Positions 59,901-64,000 of a DNA stretch of 64,000 bases are shown one piece after another; within the stretch, counting starts at the first letter, position 1; every line of letters starts with the position of its first letter. The DNA is from Macropodus opercularis (lineage: Eukaryota; Chordata; Actinopteri; Anabantiformes; Osphronemidae). Under the pieces are notes generated by a model. The model was given only the letters and a program-made list of their open reading frames with translations. It did not search any database and was not told the DNA's origin. Location: the NCBI GenBank assembly GCA_030770545.1, contig CM061098.1:10709001-10773000 (forward strand), in the 5' to 3' direction. Both the position numbers and the translations under genes were made by a program.

Positions 59901-62900
59901 GTTTGTTGTTGGGCACCCTGAAGAAACGGGGAGATGAAAGGGAGCTGGTCTCTGGAGAGCGCCAGCGAGCACCACTGTTCCTTGAGAGGCCCTGCGCTCT
60001 GCTCTGTCCCTGCAGCAACATACCCTCCCCAGAGCGGGACGGTAGGATCCGAGTTCACATTCACCCCTAGACATAAGTTCATGGCACACGAACAACAACA
60101 ACAACAATAATGACTAATTGAATGAGAATCTCTCTCTCTGGGACCTTCTGGCACCTCGTGGCTGAATACCCTCACATCCATGGCACTGGGGCGGCACGAC
60201 TTTCTGCACTACTGCACTCAGAGCACCTCCCCATTTGGGTCAGTCGCTCGCTTTTTCTTCCTCTCTCCCAGTGTCGCTCTCTCCCTGTCTCTGGCGCATA
60301 CTTGCTCTCTTTTGCTGCAGTAGGTATGAATAATTAAACCTGCGTTTCCTCTCCTCTCATGTCATGTCTCTGTCTGCCACCCCTCCTCCCGGCCTCTCCT
60401 CTGTGTCTCTCACTCAGGCTGAAGTGTTATAACAGAAGTGAGTCATTTAGAAGAGGGGAAAGGCTGCAGATCAAGGAGAGTTGAGTTCAGTTTGGAACTT
60501 GGCATGTTACATAAGCTGTCACTGTGCGTTATTGGCTGAGAGAGAGAGAGAGAGAGAGAACCACAGAAACTGAAAGGGGGGAAAGGTGAGACTGTGATAA
60601 TGGTGAACGGAAAAGCGAGTGAGAGAGAGATGGAGAGCAAAGGATCACGAGGAGGTAACTGGCTTGTAGAGCGATGTCGCAACAGAGGTGATAAAGTTGC
60701 GTTTACAGTTTTGTAAGCTGCCTTTCATGAGCAAAACACATGTCAGAATTTGTAAAACACCCTCAGACTGAAGGATCCATTGTTGCCTGTAGAACAAAAG
60801 TAGAATTTCAGCTGTGGATTACTTTGCTCTGTTATATATTTTTGCATTTTACATTACTTTTACAGTGTCTCAACGGTAAAGTGCGTTTGAAGAGCATGTC
60901 CTGGCCAGACAGAGCCTACAGCAGATGCTATACAACCTACAGTAACTGCCTTCAAGAGAACAATTAGCTCCGAAGTTTTCCTGGGAAAAGGACTCATGAC
61001 TTAGGGGTGGGGGCTGGGTTAGAGGTGGGGTTTCTGAGTAGTGCAGGAGTATAGCAGCACTGCAGAACAAAGTCCCAAACAATAGGAAAATGACAACATT
61101 TCAATTTAAAGTTTCGCGAGAAACCTTTTTATTCTCTGTCTAGAAGTAAACTTTGTACATTAGCCTGCACATCACATGAGAACTGCCTTTGTCCCGGCCC
61201 GCTTCCTCTTCTCCCGTACACGTGTGCCTCTCTCTCTACCTCTCTCTCTGCCATCTTTCTTTCCATCTCTCTGTCAACTTCTTCCATCTTTCCATCTCTC
61301 TTCCCTCAGGTGCTGTATTACCATAATGGCTTCTTGTGACGGTGATGTACTAAACAGCAGTATGGAAATGCAACATGCCACAGCGAGCATTATTAGAGCG
61401 GAATGCATTAGATGTCATTTATGTGAGTATACGGCTGTGTGGTCATTATGTGTTAAATTGTTCTGTGGGAAAGCGGAGTAGAGGACGGGGACAGAGCGAG
61501 GGAACAGTGGTGAGCTGAAATCCCTTTATGGTACCGCTACGACGTGCAGCAGGTTTCATGCAACGACAAGTGAAGATGAACAGGGATGATGGTAATGGAA
61601 TTTCGCTGTGTCTGTGTTTTAGCATAATACGGTTTTGCTTTACACTTGCTTGCTCTAAACTCTCTTAGACTCTTAGACTGTCTGCAGCTGGTTCACCTCC
61701 TTGACCCAGAACGACATACGCCAACAAGAGAAAAGTTAGTTTTGCACTACTACAATTTTTAGATGTAAACTCTGCTTCTTAAACTCAAGGTGAACGTTGC
61801 ATACATTGCATTGTGAAGCCTTTAGTGACGAAGAAAGCATTTGGTAGTAATTCAGCTTTGGTTGTGTTGTGTACACGTTGTCATGAAGCGTCAACATGCT
61901 GTACAAGCATTTTAATCATCAGAGCTACTAAACTGCATTAATCTACAGTAAATCTCTCTCACTCTGTAAGACAGAAGTTGTTTTTCTATGACCTGAACTC
62001 ATTTCCATTATCGGTTTGTATTCATTTTCATTTCATTTATGGGCAGTTTTTTATTATATATGTCTGCGTTGCTGTGCACTCGTTGTAGCGGCTCGTCTTT
62101 CTAAGAACACTGACCTTTTCTCACCAGCCACATTGTTTTATTTCATCACCTGTTTGTTTGCATGTGTCTGTTTGTGTATGTGCGCTGCTGCAGCAGTGGT
62201 GAGTGTGTGGTCTGAGGCTCGTCTCCTCATTGCAGCAGGACCCTGGGATGAGTCACTGTGTTGCCGTGGGGACACTTCCTGCCCTCCTCATAAATATAGC
62301 AAACCTTAAAGTGCAGAAAAATGTTTCTTTTTGAAACTAGGCAAAAAGAATGAAGAGAAAATATGTATGTATATGAATATTTCAGTATTTATATAAGCTC
62401 TGAGAGAGCATAAGCCAAAATATAATAAAAATAAGAAAAGGTTTGTTTAAATGTGTAGTTTTTATAGGTTTAGATGCCTCGGATGTATTCGAGCAGGTGA
62501 GAAAAGTTTTTAAAAGCAAAAATAGAGCTCAAAGTTCATACGACTCATGGATATTGTGTGCTTTTTTGTTAAATAAAGGCAAAGAGGGTGGAGGGAAAAG
62601 GGAGAGTGTATCCGTGGGCACTGCTTCAGGGCATCACACTCAGAGTGCCACAGAGAGAGGAAGAGAGAGCGAGAGCAGAAGAGCAGCATCCTGTCACCTA
62701 TCAATCTCTCCTCTTCAGGTTTTATTTATTTCACATTGTTTTCATTCTCCTGTTTACACAAATTGTTTTTCCTTCAATCTCTCTGCTTTTCAAATTATGC
62801 ACTGCTCTGTGTGAAAGCAGGTTATTGTTGTGGAAGCTCAAGAGAGGGGACAATGTGGGTCCCAACCCGCAAATCTCTCTTTTTGTCTTTAGGCTGTCAA

Positions 62901-63485
62901 GGTTATTGCTGTCAGTTTTCATTTACTGTACAATAACAGTACAATTTATGCCTGTATTAGTTCATGTGAAAAGTGTGTTTACTACTGGGTTCAGTGTTTT
63001 ACAAGTACCTCTGTGCTCCTGTCACAGTTTTCCCTGAATTATCCCAAAAGTACACATGATGCACATCGGTTTTTGCAGCACTAACTCACTGTGATTTACG
63101 CCAACCACAACATCAGAAACACTCACACGATCACATTTCTCCAAAACAGGTTGCAAACGTCAAGAATTCGACCCACTCAGTCCATTTCACTGCAACCAGG
63201 AACGCTGAGAGGACCACGGCCATCGCGCAACATTCAAACCTTCATCAGCGCCGCCTTAGTGGTGGGATGTTGTCTAAAGGCAAATAAAATACATTCATTC
63301 AACAAGAAAAGAGGACGGATTTCAAAATGTACCTGCTAGACAGAGCTTTGGGTTAAGGTCAAAGAGCGATTGTGTAACTTAACAGAGTAATATTCAACAG
63401 CCATTTCACACATGACATCTGTATTAAAATTTAACCAACACATAATCTTTCTGGAAGCCCAACCAAAGTGTTCTCCTTGCCTCAG
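56920..63485. other. Intergenic or intronic DNA without a recognised gene
   Basis: Low-complexity purine/pyrimidine stretches such as the GA run at 60540-60560. Open frames of up to 179 codons (minus strand, 60107-59568) lack splice context and known domains. Confidence 0.5.
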
Positions 63486-63487
63486 CT

Positions 63488-63565
63488 CACATGGGACTCG
63501 GGACTTGAACCGGGGTCTGTGGTTTGTCAGTCCTGCGTATTATACGTCGGTCCAGCCACTTCCTG
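63488..63565 (-). repeat. tRNA-like SINE fragment
   Basis: The minus strand contains GGTTCAAGTCC, a good pol III B box, with A-box-like GTGGCTGGACC about 50 bases upstream. The T-arm stem does not pair well, so this is a tRNA-derived SINE piece or old tRNA pseudogene, not a functional tRNA. Confidence 0.35.
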
Positions 63566-63943
63566 AAATGTCAGCATATGTAACACTTCATTCATTCCAG
63601 AACATATTGCATCACAGCATCATTACCCTGTGATTCACTTTGGTGCGGAGCATAAGCGTGTCTGCGCTTCACACAGGGTTGCACAATCCAGCCCACGATT
63701 TGACTTTTCCACAGAAAAACTATTGTGTTATTTTCAATGACACAATACACACGACATAAATATATGCAATTCGACATTTTTCCGGCTAGTAATCACATTC
63801 ACTAAGCTGAGATCTTAAAGGGCCACAACTCATCGATGAAAGGTGGAGTGTATGATTCAAATCAGCCAAAAACTAAAAGAAAAATACTGGCTTGTTATTG
63901 ATTATTGCTTGGATGGTTTACACAGTCTCGTATGGAAGAACAT

Positions 63944-64000
63944 CCATCCATTATCTGAAGTGATCTGGCCTCTTAAGGGTCACATACTGGAGCCTCATGG
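63944..64000. repeat. Dispersed fish repeat fragment at the window edge
   Basis: CATCCATCCATTATCTGAA, then AGGGTCACATACTGGAGCC, has the form of a very common teleost interspersed repeat (CATCCATCCATT...GGGTC...CTGGAGCC). Cut by the window end. Confidence 0.4.

Noticed and set aside
59568..60107. 179-codon open frame on the minus strand
   Set aside because: Composition follows local base content; no domain, no splice sites.
63488..63565. Functional tRNA gene
   Set aside because: Has a B box but the T-arm and acceptor stems do not pair; listed only as a SINE-like fragment.

Overview
The window is vertebrate nuclear DNA, most likely from a teleost and probably a spiny-rayed fish. Reasons: compact split genes with many introns of 70-110 bp, abundant CA microsatellites, and fish-type immunoglobulin VH relics. 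The species cannot be told from the sequence. Two conserved genes are clear and lie head to tail on the + strand: kdm3b (3' part, 1-8700; poly-A signal near 9522) and reep2 (complete, 9887-17202; poly-A signal near 18545). The same two genes are neighbours at human 5q31. The sixth intron of reep2 carries about 2.5 kb of a 29-bp minisatellite (about 87 units).

From 18.5 to 38.2 kb the DNA is lineage-specific, AT-rich and repeatedly duplicated. It holds: (1) a three-exon minus-strand gene (21625-19491) whose exons join in consistent phase and whose product carries a complete zinc-deaminase signature, HSE-x28-PCLSC; (2) partial second copies of that gene's 5' region; (3) a 2,701-bp direct tandem duplication (22831-25531 and 25532-28232) with no difference found in the stretches compared; (4) a minus-strand, apparently non-coding, spliced gene (about 36.09 to 29.08 kb) built from repeated exon-intron modules, each with an intron of 77-84 nt, separated by conserved structured blocks with inverted-repeat arms; (5) four immunoglobulin heavy-chain V relics on the + strand (28.7, 36.75, 37.25 and 37.9 kb), one with a textbook 23-bp recombination signal but a broken reading frame.

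From 38.2 kb to the end (about 26 kb) I find no supportable gene: microsatellites, low-complexity runs, a tRNA-like SINE fragment and a fish-type repeat at the right edge. Some of this may be regulatory DNA or intron of a gene outside the window.

The most notable point is an uncharacterised AID/APOBEC-type deaminase candidate lying next to immunoglobulin V relics and a modular structured-RNA gene, all in one unstable segment. That they function together is not shown; the shared duplications show only that they have been rearranged together.
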